Source: a bacterium | GTDB lineage: Bacteria > Electryoneota > RPQS01 | Reading direction: 5' to 3' | DNA length: 6,622 nt | Assembly (NCBI GenBank): GCA_018814465.1 | Contig: JAHIZR010000161.1 | Coordinates: 1 to 6,622 of the forward strand | In this document: piece by piece, positions 6,383-6,622 of the stretch | Layout of the letters: the number at the start of each line of letters is the position of its first letter | Numbering within the stretch: the stretch's first letter is position 1 | The notes under the pieces: generated by a model | What the model saw: only the letters and a program-made list of their open reading frames with translations | What the model was told of the DNA's origin: nothing | The model's database searches: none | Translations under genes and position numbers: made by a program

Positions 6383-6622
6383 CTATAGTGATGAGATCAT
6401 CCCGCTCTCATGCAGGCGATTCAGGAATGGGAAAATGGAACCTTCGATTAAATCAACAAACAGCCAGGGCAGCATGCCGCCGATCGCCAGCGCCGCAATC
6501 AAAACTCCGGTCGAGATCTTCTCCGGCAGCGTCGCATCGGTGAGCTTCTCGAACTCGGGATTGGTAATCGTACTATGAAAAACAGTCGCCAATCCGCGCA
6601 GCACGTAAACCGCCGTCACGAC
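6383..6622 (-). CDS. nuoM: NADH-quinone oxidoreductase subunit M, C-terminal part (cut by window edge)
   Basis: Only the last 79 residues or so are in the window; the gene continues beyond 6622. The visible part starts VVTAVYVLRGLATVFHS, matching the late helix of NuoM where TAAY..LR...F is typical, and ends with a last hydrophobic segment at ISTGVLIAALAIGGMLPW and the motif VDLIEGSIFPFLNRL, like the C-terminal lateral region of the family. A GTG at 6619 could be read as a start, but this is internal to a longer protein. Stop TAG at 6383-6385. Its identity rests partly on its position directly before nuoN. Confidence 0.88.
   Translation of the reverse strand, partial: VVTAVYVLRGLATVFHSTITNPEFEKLTDATLPEKISTGVLIAALAIGGMLPWLFVDLIEGSIFPFLNRLHESGMISSL

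Overview
All protein genes I can support lie on the minus strand, so the biological order runs from the right edge to the left. The window looks like a piece of an uncultured or anaerobic bacterial chromosome of moderate GC, devoted to membrane-linked electron transfer. The proteins are bacterial in type: Nuo complex I subunits, an NfnAB-type ferredoxin/NAD(P)H transhydrogenase and a NapH-like polyferredoxin. I cannot assign a phylum from sequence alone. The NfnAB pair suggests a ferredoxin-using, at least partly anaerobic metabolism.

Right part (3994-6622): the 3' end of nuoM (cut by the window edge), then complete nuoN, then a radical SAM enzyme of unknown function only 27 nt after nuoN and probably on the same transcript. 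This is the distal end of a complex I operon with an unexpected last gene.

Middle (3594-3993): a 400-nt gap without a credible gene. It holds a 63-bp sequence present twice in direct orientation (61 of 63 identical, 73-nt period), each copy able to form hairpins, and a separate imperfect 14-bp inverted repeat. The duplicated element lies directly upstream of the next operon.

Left part (142-3593): a tightly packed four-gene operon: a four-helix membrane polyferredoxin (NapH/CcoG-like), a small membrane-anchored protein with a heavy-metal-associated (HMA)-like fold lacking the second metal-binding Cys, then nfnA and nfnB. Gaps are 17 nt, a 4-nt ATGA overlap, and 1 nt, so the four products are probably made together. 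Inference: NfnAB-type flavoproteins exchange electrons with the membrane ferredoxin, and the HMA-like protein is an accessory or the acceptor partner. That is the most novel-looking system here.

Left edge (1-141): downstream of nfnB, a run of degenerate GC-rich units sharing the core CTCGGCG. The same core occurs in both copies of the 63-bp repeat, which points to a genome-wide intergenic repeat family.
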